NCBI RefSeq assembly: GCF_039523335.1
Contig: NZ_BAAAFC010000003.1
Coordinates: 1-64,000, forward strand
Source of the DNA: Marinobacter szutsaonensis
GTDB taxonomy: Bacteria > Pseudomonadota > Gammaproteobacteria > Pseudomonadales > Oleiphilaceae
Direction of reading: 5' to 3'
DNA: 64,000 nt
Shown in pieces: positions 10,752 through 18,918 of this stretch. The position numbers were made by a program, and so were the translations under genes. The notes beneath the pieces were generated by a model. It made no database searches and was not told the origin of the DNA. It saw only the letters and a program-made list of their open reading frames with translations. The stretch's first letter is position 1, and the number at the start of each line of letters is the position of its first letter.

Positions 10752-11721
10752 GGCTCTCGAGTTCCCGGACGTGTTTGCGCAGGGCTTCGATCAAATGAAC
10801 CATGTCCTCCGGCAGCGGCACTTCCCAGCTCAGGATTTCCCCGGTTTCGGGATGTTCGAGAGTCAGCTGCCGGGCGTGGAGCGCCTGGCGATTGAAGCCG
10901 GAGAGCACTTCCCGCAATTCCTCCGTCGAGCCTTTGGGCAGGCGCATGCGGCCGCCATAGAGCTGATCGCCCACAAGAGGGTGTTTCACATGTGCCATAT
11001 GCACCCGGATCTGGTGGGTTCGGCCGCTTTCCAGCTTGCAGCGGATGTGGGTGTGGGCGGCGAAGCGCTCCACCAGGCGATAATGGGTGACGGCCGGTTT
11101 ACCGCTCGAGACCACGGCCATTTTCTTGCGCTCGCGTGGATGTCGGCCAATGGGGGCATCAACCGTGGCGCCGCCGGTGAGCGTGCCCACGACAACGGCG
11201 TCGTACTCGCGCCCCATGGTTCGGGTTTGGAGCTGGTCGACCAGGGAGGTATGGGCGATTAAGCTGCGGGCCACCACCATAATGCCGGAGGTGTCCTTGT
11301 CGAGCCGGTGCACGATGCCCGCGCGGGGCAGGTTTTCCACTTCCGGGGCGTAGCTCAGGACGGCGTTGACCAGGGTGCCCGCCGCGTGGCCTGCCGCCGG
11401 GTGCACCACCAGCCCCGCCGGCTTGTTGATCACCAGCAGGTGCTCGTCCTCGTAGACGATGTCCAGCTGGATATCTTCCGCCTCCCAGCTGACCTGCACT
11501 TCCGGCTCGGCATCCAGTTCGATGACGTCATCGAGCATGACCTTGTCCCGGGGCTTTCGGGCCTCGCCGTTGACGGTCAGGGTGCCGTCCTTGATCCAGC
11601 CCTGCAGGCGGGAGCGGGAGTGCTCGGGCATGAGAGCGGCAGCAGCCTGGTCGAGCCTGCGGTCGCTCAAATCGGGTGGAACAACAAATCGTGCGGTAAT
11701 TCGGTTTTCAGATGACATCAA
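10741..11721 (-). CDS. rluD: RluD, 23S rRNA pseudouridine 1911/1915/1917 synthase
   Basis: 326 aa. An N-terminal S4 RNA-binding domain (about 12-80, RLDQAAAALMPEHSRSRLQG) is followed by the RluA-family catalytic domain with the aspartate motif HRLDKDTSGIMVVA (about residue 140). It modifies helix 69 of 23S rRNA, needed for ribosome assembly. It is divergent from bamD (132-bp gap), as in most gammaproteobacteria, and overlaps pgeF downstream. Confidence 0.95.
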   Translation of the reverse strand: MMSSENRITARFVVPPDLSDRRLDQAAAALMPEHSRSRLQGWIKDGTLTVNGEARKPRDKVMLDDVIELDAEPEVQVSWEAEDIQLDIVYEDEHLLVINKPAGLVVHPAAGHAAGTLVNAVLSYAPEVENLPRAGIVHRLDKDTSGIMVVARSLIAHTSLVDQLQTRTMGREYDAVVVGTLTGGATVDAPIGRHPRERKKMAVVSSGKPAVTHYRLVERFAAHTHIRCKLESGRTHQIRVHMAHVKHPLVGDQLYGGRMRLPKGSTEELREVLSGFNRQALHARQLTLEHPETGEILSWEVPLPEDMVHLIEALRKHVRELESHDF

Positions 11722-11853
11722 GCCCCCGGGGCCGGTGTGTTACGTTTTGATCAGATTCTGGCAATCGGGCGAGGGAACCTCTGCACATGGGCCGACTTCC
11801 CCGCTACAATGGCCGCTGCTCAAAAACTTTTCGACATTATACGGGATTCCGGC

Positions 11854-12687
11854 ATGAGATCAGTTGTTCGTTTGCTGTTGCTGTCCACCCTGGTGGTGAT
11901 GATCAGCGCCTGCGCCAGTAACAAACAGGAAGAAGTCCTGCCGGAACAGACGTATTACGAGAATGCCCGCCAGGCGATGGACTCCGGCAACTTCAATGAA
12001 GCCGAGGAGAACCTGGATGCCCTGGAGACCTATTACCCGTTCGGCCGCTACGCCGAACAGGCCCAGCTGGACCTGATCTACGCCCGCTACCAGAACCTCG
12101 ATCTGGAAGGCGCCCGGGCCGCGGCGGACCGCTTCCTGCGCCTCAATCCGCAGAGCGACCACGCCGACTACGCCCTGTATATGCGTGGACTGGCTTCCTA
12201 CAACCTGGATCTCGGCCTGGCGGCCCGCTACTTCCCCATCGACGTAGCCGCCCGCAACCCCGGTGAACAGACCCAGGCGTTCCGGGATTTCTCGCAACTG
12301 CTGAACCGTTACCCGGACAGCCCCTATGCCAGTGACGCCCGCCAGCGCATGATCGCCATCCGCAATCGCATGGCCGAACTGGAGCTGCACGCCGCCAACT
12401 ACTACATCAAGCGCGAGGCCTATCTGGCCGCCAATAACCGGGCGCGCTATGTGGTCGAGAACTATCCCTCCGCCCCGGCCGTGGAAGAAGCCCTGATCAT
12501 CATGGCCGAGACCTACCAGTTTCTGGACCTGAAAAAAGCGGCCCGTGACAGCATTGCCCTGCTTCGGGAGAATTTCCCGGACAGTGAGGCGTTCAACGAG
12601 GACGGAGAGTTTGTGGCAGACCGGTTGAAGGGGGAGAACCGGTCGTTGATGAATGTGGTGACGTTCGGGTTGATTGGCGATGAGTGA
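11854..12687 (+). CDS. bamD: BamD outer-membrane assembly lipoprotein
   Basis: 277 aa. The lipoprotein signal (RLLLLSTLVVMISAC) places the lipid-modified cysteine near residue 20. TPR-like helical repeats follow (YYENARQAMDSGNFNEAEE, YARYQNLDLEGARAA, VENYPSAPAVEEAL). BamD binds BamA and helps insert beta-barrel proteins in the outer membrane. The open frame extends 39 codons further upstream, but only the ATG at 11854 gives a signal peptide at the N-terminus. It is divergent from rluD and convergent with nadE, with three palindromic repeats between. Confidence 0.95.
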   Translation: MRSVVRLLLLSTLVVMISACASNKQEEVLPEQTYYENARQAMDSGNFNEAEENLDALETYYPFGRYAEQAQLDLIYARYQNLDLEGARAAADRFLRLNPQSDHADYALYMRGLASYNLDLGLAARYFPIDVAARNPGEQTQAFRDFSQLLNRYPDSPYASDARQRMIAIRNRMAELELHAANYYIKREAYLAANNRARYVVENYPSAPAVEEALIIMAETYQFLDLKKAARDSIALLRENFPDSEAFNEDGEFVADRLKGENRSLMNVVTFGLIGDE

Positions 12688-12702
12688 GATTGGCCTGAAG
12701 TT

Positions 12703-12732
12703 GGGGTCAGATGAAGGTTTTCATCAGACCCC
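12703..12732 (+). repeat. 30-bp palindromic repeat, copy 4 (asymmetric type)
   Basis: First of a triplet between convergent bamD and nadE, 15 bp after the bamD stop. The right arm ends CAGACCCC, mispaired against the left arm. Identical to copies 7 and 17. Left flank CTGAAGTT. Confidence 0.93.
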
Positions 12733-12769
12733 TGAGTTGACGCTCGACTAACAGACCTGACTTGAGGAT

Positions 12770-12799
12770 GGGGTCAGATGAAAGCTTTCATCTGACCCC
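12770..12799. repeat. 30-bp palindromic repeat, copy 5 (perfect palindrome)
   Basis: Exactly 67 bp after copy 4. Perfect palindrome with arms GGGGTCAGATGAAAG. Confidence 0.93.
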
Positions 12800-12836
12800 T
12801 GCTTGGCGCCCGGACTCCCGAGCTTGAGCTGAACCC

Positions 12837-12866
12837 GGGGTCTGAAGAACGCTTTCTTCTGACCCC
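12837..12866 (-). repeat. 30-bp palindromic repeat, copy 6 (inverted orientation)
   Basis: Exactly 67 bp after copy 5 and 17 bp before the nadE stop. The left end reads GGGGTCTGA, the mirror of the CAGACCCC variant, and the right flank is ATTTTCAA. This copy therefore lies in the opposite orientation to copy 4. Confidence 0.92.
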
Positions 12867-12883
12867 ATTTTCAATCATCCCCG

Positions 12884-14548
12884 CTACTTCCCACTCTTCC
12901 AGCCATTGGTAATCGGATACCGCCGATCCTTCCCAAACCCGCGCTCGGTAATCCGCACGCCGATCGGCGCCTGGCGGCGCTTGTACTCGTTGATATCCAC
13001 CAGCCGAATCACCCGCGCCACATCGGTGGCGTCAAACCCCTCCGCCACGATCGCCTCGGCACTGAAATCCCTCTCGACATAGAAATTCAGGATCTGATCC
13101 AGCACGTCGTATCCCGGCAGGCTGTCTTCATCCTTCTGGTCCGGGGCCAGCTCGGCTGAGGGCGGGCGGGTGATGACCCGCTCCGGGATCACCGGGGAAA
13201 CGGTGTTGCGGTAGCGGGCCAGGCGAAACACCAGGGTCTTGGGCACATCCTTCAGCACGTCAAAGCCGCCAGCCATATCGCCGTAAAGTGTGGAATATCC
13301 CACTGCCATCTCGCTCTTGTTGCCAGTGGTCAGCACCAGGGAGCCAAACTTGTTGGACAGGGACATCAGCAGCACACCCCGCAGTCGTGCCTGCAGGTTT
13401 TCCTCGGTGGTGTCCGGCTTGGTGCCTTCGAACGGCTTTTCCAGGGTCGCCATGAACGCATCGTACATGGGCTCAATGGAGAACACATCGTACTGAACGC
13501 CCAGAGCGTTGGCCTCGGCCTCGGCATCCTCCAGGCTCATGCTGGAGGTGTAGCGGAACGGCATCATCACGGCGCGCACCCGGTCCTTGCCCAGGGCATC
13601 CACCGCGACGGCCAGGGTAACGGCAGAGTCGATACCACCGGACAAGCCCAGCACCACGGTTTTGAAGCCATTCTTGTTCACGTAGTCCCGGACCCCCGTG
13701 ACCAGCGCCCTGTAAACGTTGGCTTCAAGGGACGGCTCCTCGGGCAGCGGCTGGGACACCGGCTGGCAATGGTGATCACAGATAAAGTCGACCGGGTACA
13801 GCCCCTCGCTGAACTGAGGCGCTTCGGCCATCAACGCACCGGAGTGGTCGTAGACCATGGAGCCGCCATCGAACACCAGCTCGTCCTGCCCTCCGATCAG
13901 GTTCACATAGACAATACTGACGGCATTCTCCTGCGCCTTGCGCTCCAGCAGGGCCTTGCGCCGGGCCTGCTTGTCGATGTCGTAGGGTGACGCATTCAGG
14001 TTCAGGATCAGCCGGGCACCGGCTGCGGCGCAATCCTCCACCGGCCCATCCTTCCAGATGTCTTCGCAGACGGTGATACCGACCGGAATACCCCGGATAT
14101 CCAGGGTGAGCACCTCCCTGCCCTCTGCAAAGTAGCGCTTTTCATCAAACACCTGGTAGTTGGGCGGGAAGCGCTTGAAGTAGCGGCCAGCAATCTCGCC
14201 CCTCTCGATCACCACGGCACCGTTGTAGAGCAGCCCGTGTTGGCGCAGCGGTGCGCCGATGACAATCGCCGGTTCCAGGTCCGCGGCCCTGATCTCTTCC
14301 AGCGCCTCATCCACCCGCAGATCCAGGCTTGGGCGCAGCAGCAAATCCTCTGGCGGATAGCCGGTCAGGCAGAGTTCCGGGAACACCACGATGTCGGCCT
14401 GATGCTCGCTGGCCGCCTTGCGGGTGGCGTCAATCACCAGCCGGGCATTGCCGGGAATATCCCCTACCAGGAAATCCAGCTGGGCCATGACGACCCGCAG
14501 CTTCCGGGCAGACGATTGGGAGGACGGGGCGTTCCCGGACACGGACAT
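12884..14548 (-). CDS. nadE: Glutamine-dependent NAD+ synthetase
   Basis: 554 aa two-domain enzyme that amidates nicotinic acid adenine dinucleotide to NAD+. The N-terminal nitrilase/amidase domain (about 20-260) shows the Glu in VVFPELCLTGYPPEDLL, a Lys in YFKRFPPNYQVFDE and the Cys in VGITVCEDIW. The C-terminal ATP-pyrophosphatase domain (about 290-550) has LGLSGGIDSAVTLAV. I chose the ATG at 14548 because AGGAG lies 7 nt upstream; the longer open frame lacks this. It is divergent from pilS and convergent with bamD. Confidence 0.95.
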   Translation of the reverse strand: MSVSGNAPSSQSSARKLRVVMAQLDFLVGDIPGNARLVIDATRKAASEHQADIVVFPELCLTGYPPEDLLLRPSLDLRVDEALEEIRAADLEPAIVIGAPLRQHGLLYNGAVVIERGEIAGRYFKRFPPNYQVFDEKRYFAEGREVLTLDIRGIPVGITVCEDIWKDGPVEDCAAAGARLILNLNASPYDIDKQARRKALLERKAQENAVSIVYVNLIGGQDELVFDGGSMVYDHSGALMAEAPQFSEGLYPVDFICDHHCQPVSQPLPEEPSLEANVYRALVTGVRDYVNKNGFKTVVLGLSGGIDSAVTLAVAVDALGKDRVRAVMMPFRYTSSMSLEDAEAEANALGVQYDVFSIEPMYDAFMATLEKPFEGTKPDTTEENLQARLRGVLLMSLSNKFGSLVLTTGNKSEMAVGYSTLYGDMAGGFDVLKDVPKTLVFRLARYRNTVSPVIPERVITRPPSAELAPDQKDEDSLPGYDVLDQILNFYVERDFSAEAIVAEGFDATDVARVIRLVDINEYKRRQAPIGVRITERGFGKDRRYPITNGWKSGK

Positions 14549-14640
14549 AAATCGGCTCCTGTAACTCATTGCCATGAAAAGGCTATTATAACCCCGCGAG
14601 GGCGAGAATTTCTTCCGACCAACAAAGACAAAAGGCAACC

Positions 14641-16287
14641 ATGGCAGGCAGCACGTCACCGACCGGCAGCGCACAGGCACTGAACCCGCCGGGCAACTGG
14701 CAGCAAGTGAAACTGTTCCGGATCTATAACCATTACCGGCTGGTGGTCAGTTTGATGCTGGTGGGGTTGCTGTTTATTGATCCGGTCGCCATGGAGCCCC
14801 GTTTCCGCTGGCAGGACTATTACCAGGCCGGCGTGGTGTCCTACCTGGCCCTGAATGCCTTTATCGGCATGACATTGTTCGCTGGCTTCCAACCCAGTCA
14901 GCGGCATATCACCCTGTCCATCCTGCTGGACATCCTGATCATGCATGGCCTGCTGATAAGCAGTACCGGCATTACCAACGGCCTGGCCAACCTGGTCATC
15001 ATTTCGGTCGCCGCCGGCAACATCCTGACCCCGAGCCGCATGGGCACCTTCTATGCCGCCCTTGCCGCGCTCTGCTCCCTGGGCATTTCCAGCTGGGCCG
15101 TCCTGGTACTGGATGAAAGTGGCGACGACATCGTCCGCGCCGGCTCCCTCGGCATTCTTTATTTCGCGGCTGCGTTTATCCTGCAGAACATCTCGCGGCG
15201 CATGATGCGAAGCGAAGCCCTGGCCTCGAGCCGAGCCCGCAGCATCGCCGAACTGGAGCAGATCAACCAGCAGATCATCCAGCGCATGCGCACGGGCATC
15301 CTGGTGCTGGATCGCTCCGGCCAGATCCGCCTGGCGAACGCCGCTGCCGAGGAGCTGCTGTTTGGCACGCTAGGCACCGAGGATTCAGCGCAAGTGCAAA
15401 ACAGGGTACTGCCCCAGCCCCTCAAGCTCGGCCTGGAGGACTGGCTCAAGGATCCACGCAAGCGCGTTGCGCCATTCCAGTCCGCCCCCACCTCGCCACT
15501 TCTGCAGGCCAATTTTACCCAACTGGATCAAGAACAGGGGGATCTGATCCTGGTGTTCGTGGACGACATGAGCAAGGTGACCCAGCAGGCCCAGCAGATG
15601 AAGCTGGCGTCCCTCGGCCGACTGACCGCCGGCATTGCCCACGAGATCCGCAACCCGCTGGGCGCCATCAGCCACGCCGCGCAATTGATGGAGGAGTCCC
15701 CGTCCCTCGATGAGGGCGACAAGCGCATGCTGGACATCATCCGCCGCCACTCCAGGCGGGTAAACGGTATCATCGAAAATGTCCTGGAATTGTCCCGGCG
15801 CAAGGCAGCGAATGCCGAATTGGTGGATATTCCCGTATGGCTGCAGGAGTTCCGGCGGGACTTCCTGCAAACCCAGGATGACCAGTCAGAGCCTGTCCGT
15901 GTTGATGTTGTCATCGATCCGGATACACCGGCCGCCCGATTCGACAAGAGCCAGATCGAGCAAGTGCTGGTCAACCTGTGCGACAACGGGCTTCGTTACA
16001 GCCAGCAGCAATGCGGCGAGAAGCATATAAAGCTGAGCGCCGGGACCACAGAGGATGGAGAGCGGGCCTATCTCGATGTTCGGGACTACGGCCCTGGCAT
16101 CTCGAAAGAGCATCGGAGCTCGGTGTTTGAGCCGTTCTTCACAACTGACAAAAGCGGCACCGGCCTGGGCCTTTATCTGGCCCGGGAACTGTGCGAGTCT
16201 AACCAGGCCCACCTGTCCCTGGTGGAAGATGACCAGCCCGGCTGCTGTTTCCGCATTACCTTTGCCCCACCCGGGCGCCTGATCTGA
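14641..16287 (+). CDS. pilS: PilS, type IV pilus sensor histidine kinase
   Basis: 548 aa. About six N-terminal hydrophobic helices (residues 30-185) anchor it in the membrane. A PAS-like segment (about 215-310) precedes the HisKA box SLGRLTAGIAHEIRNPLGAI (phospho-His near 336) and the HATPase domain with N box LVNLCDNGLRYS and G boxes DYGPGISKE and SGTGLGLYLARE. In Pseudomonas PilS senses pilin in the membrane and phosphorylates PilR to control pilin transcription with sigma-54. pilR follows 55 bp downstream. Confidence 0.93.
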   Translation: MAGSTSPTGSAQALNPPGNWQQVKLFRIYNHYRLVVSLMLVGLLFIDPVAMEPRFRWQDYYQAGVVSYLALNAFIGMTLFAGFQPSQRHITLSILLDILIMHGLLISSTGITNGLANLVIISVAAGNILTPSRMGTFYAALAALCSLGISSWAVLVLDESGDDIVRAGSLGILYFAAAFILQNISRRMMRSEALASSRARSIAELEQINQQIIQRMRTGILVLDRSGQIRLANAAAEELLFGTLGTEDSAQVQNRVLPQPLKLGLEDWLKDPRKRVAPFQSAPTSPLLQANFTQLDQEQGDLILVFVDDMSKVTQQAQQMKLASLGRLTAGIAHEIRNPLGAISHAAQLMEESPSLDEGDKRMLDIIRRHSRRVNGIIENVLELSRRKAANAELVDIPVWLQEFRRDFLQTQDDQSEPVRVDVVIDPDTPAARFDKSQIEQVLVNLCDNGLRYSQQQCGEKHIKLSAGTTEDGERAYLDVRDYGPGISKEHRSSVFEPFFTTDKSGTGLGLYLARELCESNQAHLSLVEDDQPGCCFRITFAPPGRLI

Positions 16288-16342
16288 TCGAAGATCTGTT
16301 TTCACCCGGGCGCGCACAACGAGATGGAACCGACACGAGACA

Positions 16343-17719
16343 ATGACCACGCACACCGCACTGATCGTTGATGACGAGCCGGATATCCGGGACCTGCTGG
16401 AAATCACCCTCACCCGGATGGGCATAGAGACTCTGACCGCTCCGGACCTGACCACTGCCAGGCAGTTATTGGACAAGCACCAGCCCCAGCTATGCCTGAC
16501 CGACATGAACCTGCCGGACGGTAACGGCATTGACCTGGTGCACTGGATCCAGGAACACGCCCCGGCCACGCCCGTCGCAGTGATCACCGCCTATGGCAAC
16601 ATGGACACGGCCATCGAATCCCTGAAGGCGGGCGCCTTCGATTTTGTCTCCAAACCGGTGGAACTGCCGAGACTGCGGGAGCTGGTCAGCAGCGCCCTGA
16701 AACTGTCCGACGCCAAACCGGATAACGAAGCGGAAACCGACGAGCCAGGTCTTCTGCTGGGCAACTCGCCGCAGATCCGCAAGCTGCGCAACCAGACGCG
16801 CAAGCTTGCGAGGAGCCAAGCACCGGTGTTCATCAGTGGCGAATCCGGTAGCGGTAAGGAATTAGTTGCCCGCATGATCCACCTTCAGGGCCCGCGGCGG
16901 GAAGGACCCTTCGTGGCCGTCAACTGCGGCGCCATCCCCTCCGAGCTGATGGAAAGCGAATTCTTCGGGCACAAAAAAGGCAGCTTCACCGGCGCTGTTG
17001 AAAACAAGGAAGGCCTGTTCCGTTCCGCCAACGGCGGCACCCTGTTCCTGGACGAAGTGGCCGACCTGCCCCTGGCCATGCAGGTGAAACTGCTGCGGGC
17101 CATTCAGGAGAAAGCCGTGCGCCCGGTGGGCGACACCAAGGAAGTACCGGTAGACATCCGGGTACTCAGCGCCACCCACAAGAACCTGCCGGAGCTGGTA
17201 CAGGAAGGCAACTTCCGTCAGGACCTGTTCTATCGGATCAACGTGATCGAACTGGCAGTACCGCCACTGCGGGAGCGGGCCGACGACATTCCCCTGCTCG
17301 CCAGCCACATCCTCGGGCGCATCGCCCGGGAATACGAGTGCGACCCGGCCGCCCTCACCCCCGATGCGATCGAACGGCTCAAGGCCTACGACTTCCCCGG
17401 CAACGTGCGGGAGCTGGAGAATATTCTGGAGCGGGCCTTTACCCTGTGTGATGAAGACCGGATCAGTGCCGACGACTTGCATCTGGGCAACGGGGTGCAG
17501 CCCACAGGGTCAGCTTCCGGTTCGGCCAATCTGGGCACAGATGCGCCCAGTGTGCCGGAGGGGGAAATTGATCTTGAAGGGTTTCTGGAAACCATTGAAC
17601 GCCAGGCCATTGAGAAGGCACTTGAGGCTACGCGCTGGAACAAGACCGCAGCGGCCAAGCGTTTGGGAATCAGTTTTCGGGCGTTGCGGTATCGGTTGAA
17701 GAAGTTGGGGATGGAGTAA
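16343..17719 (+). CDS. pilR: PilR, sigma-54-dependent response regulator
   Basis: 458 aa NtrC-family activator. The receiver domain (1-120) has acidic-pocket D10/D11 and phospho-acceptor D54 in CLTDMNLPDG. The AAA+ domain (about 140-375) has Walker A GESGSGKELVAR, the sigma-54 contact loop as GSFTGA, and Walker B GGTLFLDEVADLP. The C-terminal Fis-type helix-turn-helix is at about 415-458 (KTAAAKRLGISFRALRYRLK). It is expected to activate the major pilin gene, which is not in this window. It is cotranscribed with pilS and followed by fimT. Confidence 0.95.
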   Translation: MTTHTALIVDDEPDIRDLLEITLTRMGIETLTAPDLTTARQLLDKHQPQLCLTDMNLPDGNGIDLVHWIQEHAPATPVAVITAYGNMDTAIESLKAGAFDFVSKPVELPRLRELVSSALKLSDAKPDNEAETDEPGLLLGNSPQIRKLRNQTRKLARSQAPVFISGESGSGKELVARMIHLQGPRREGPFVAVNCGAIPSELMESEFFGHKKGSFTGAVENKEGLFRSANGGTLFLDEVADLPLAMQVKLLRAIQEKAVRPVGDTKEVPVDIRVLSATHKNLPELVQEGNFRQDLFYRINVIELAVPPLRERADDIPLLASHILGRIAREYECDPAALTPDAIERLKAYDFPGNVRELENILERAFTLCDEDRISADDLHLGNGVQPTGSASGSANLGTDAPSVPEGEIDLEGFLETIERQAIEKALEATRWNKTAAAKRLGISFRALRYRLKKLGME

Positions 17720-17796
17720 AACCAGGGATTTAGGATAGTATTCTTTTCCGGGCAGGATGCTCGGAAAATCTTAATAACCGGACAAGGAAAAGTCTG

Positions 17797-18360
17797 ATGA
17801 ATAACCGAAAATTCATCGGCGGTTTCACACTTGTGGAGCTGCTGATAACCCTCGCCATTGTTGCCGTAATCGCCAGCATTACGGTGCCCTCCATGGGCAA
17901 CATCATCCGCCAATCTAACCGTCATGGGGCAGTCAGCGACATGATCAGCCTGATCAATCTAGCAAGAAATACGGCGATCATGGAGCAAAAAACCGTCACA
18001 CTTTGTCCTCTCGATGAGAATGATGAGTGTGCACACGACTGGACTGGGATGATCACGGTCTTCCGTGATCCTGAGTCAGACAAGATGCTCTCGGATGCAA
18101 GCGAAGTTGTTCGAGTAGCGCGATCTCACGAAGGCGGAGAATGGGTCGCGAACACAGCTTCACGGCCCTACTTCCGATTCATGCCAAGCGGAATTGCGAA
18201 CTATGCGATCGGCAATGTTGTCTGGTGCCCCTCGGACAGGGACATGACATCGGCGGCTCAGTTGGTGGTCAATCGTGGCGGAAGGGTTCGATTGTCACAG
18301 GATCATGATGGCGACGGGGTTGCCGAAGACACTAATGGGGATCCCATCACGTGTAATTGA
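17797..18360 (+). CDS. fimT: FimT-like type IV minor prepilin (GspH/FimT family)
   Basis: 187 aa. The prepilin leader MNNRKFIGG is cut before FTLVELLITLAIVAVIAS, with glutamate at mature position +5. A GspH-like beta domain follows, with three cysteines downstream. FimT-type pilins act in pilus priming and, in some species, DNA binding for natural transformation; which applies here is unknown. The position right after pilR matches fimT in Pseudomonas. It converges on the fimU-pilE operon, with a GC-rich hairpin at 18360-18385 between. Confidence 0.85.
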   Translation: MNNRKFIGGFTLVELLITLAIVAVIASITVPSMGNIIRQSNRHGAVSDMISLINLARNTAIMEQKTVTLCPLDENDECAHDWTGMITVFRDPESDKMLSDASEVVRVARSHEGGEWVANTASRPYFRFMPSGIANYAIGNVVWCPSDRDMTSAAQLVVNRGGRVRLSQDHDGDGVAEDTNGDPITCN

Positions 18361-18385
18361 GAGGGGCGCCATTTGGCGCCCCTCT
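18360..18385. terminator. Bidirectional hairpin between fimT and pilE
   Basis: An 11-bp stem (AGAGGGGCGCC / GGCGCCCCTCT) with an ATTT loop begins in the fimT stop codon, in the gap between convergent genes. There is no clear T-run on either side, so it may act as a barrier or RNA-stabilising structure as much as a terminator. Confidence 0.6.
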
Positions 18386-18400
18386 CAAATCGAAACCTAA

Positions 18401-18871
18401 TCACTTGGACCAAGTGTCCTCACCCGTTTCAATGCCAGCCGCATTGTTTCTGTCCCAGGCTCGCGCGCCAGTCGAAGACAGCTGAACAAAGCCGTCGCCT
18501 GCCTGCGCTCCCTTGGGTACGGCTCTTAGAACAAAGGAGTTCGTCTGTAAATCATAGACCCTGAGATCATAATATTTGGTGTTTCCATCCAATGGAGCCT
18601 CACTGGGAAAAACGCTCGAATCTGGAGCGGTGAGAGTTGAATTGATTGCACTTCCGTCTCCAGCAGCACCGAGATAACTTCCGTTTTGGGTGTAATACCT
18701 CTCCATCGCATTCGCGAAGGACATCAGAGCACCCTGGGCATCTCCTCGCCGGATATCCTTTACGTAATTCTGGTAACTGGGATATGCAATCGCTGCAAGG
18801 ATGCCGATGATTGCCACCACAATCATCAGCTCGATTAAAGTAAATCCATTGAGTTTTCTTTTTTCTATCAT
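18401..18871 (-). CDS. pilE: PilE-like type IV minor pilin
   Basis: 156 aa. The leader MIEKRKLNG precedes the N-methylation site [20 protein letters not shown], with Glu+5 present. A pilin globular domain follows ([20 protein letters not shown]). The ATG at 18871 is preferred because it gives a standard leader; the open frame extends 13 codons upstream. Last gene of fimU-pilV-pilW-pilX-pilY1-pilE, 47 bp after pilY1. By analogy with Pseudomonas it is a minor pilin of the tip-priming complex, not the major pilin. Confidence 0.88.
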   Translation of the reverse strand: MIEKRKLNGFTLIELMIVVAIIGILAAIAYPSYQNYVKDIRRGDAQGALMSFANAMERYYTQNGSYLGAAGDGSAINSTLTAPDSSVFPSEAPLDGNTKYYDLRVYDLQTNSFVLRAVPKGAQAGDGFVQLSSTGARAWDRNNAAGIETGEDTWSK

Positions 18872-18918
18872 CAATTTTCCAACCAAACTAAAACGTATCT
18901 GGAACTCCAATCAAACAG

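Noticed and set aside
14549..14680. N-terminal extension of NadE by 44 residues
   Set aside because: The extension would overlap the pilS start, has no homology pattern, and the internal ATG at 14548 has an ideal AGGAG.
16343..17719. GSFTGA instead of GAFTGA in PilR as a defect in sigma-54 contact
   Set aside because: GSFTGA is a known natural variant among NtrC-family activators, including PilR-type proteins, so it is not evidence of loss of function.
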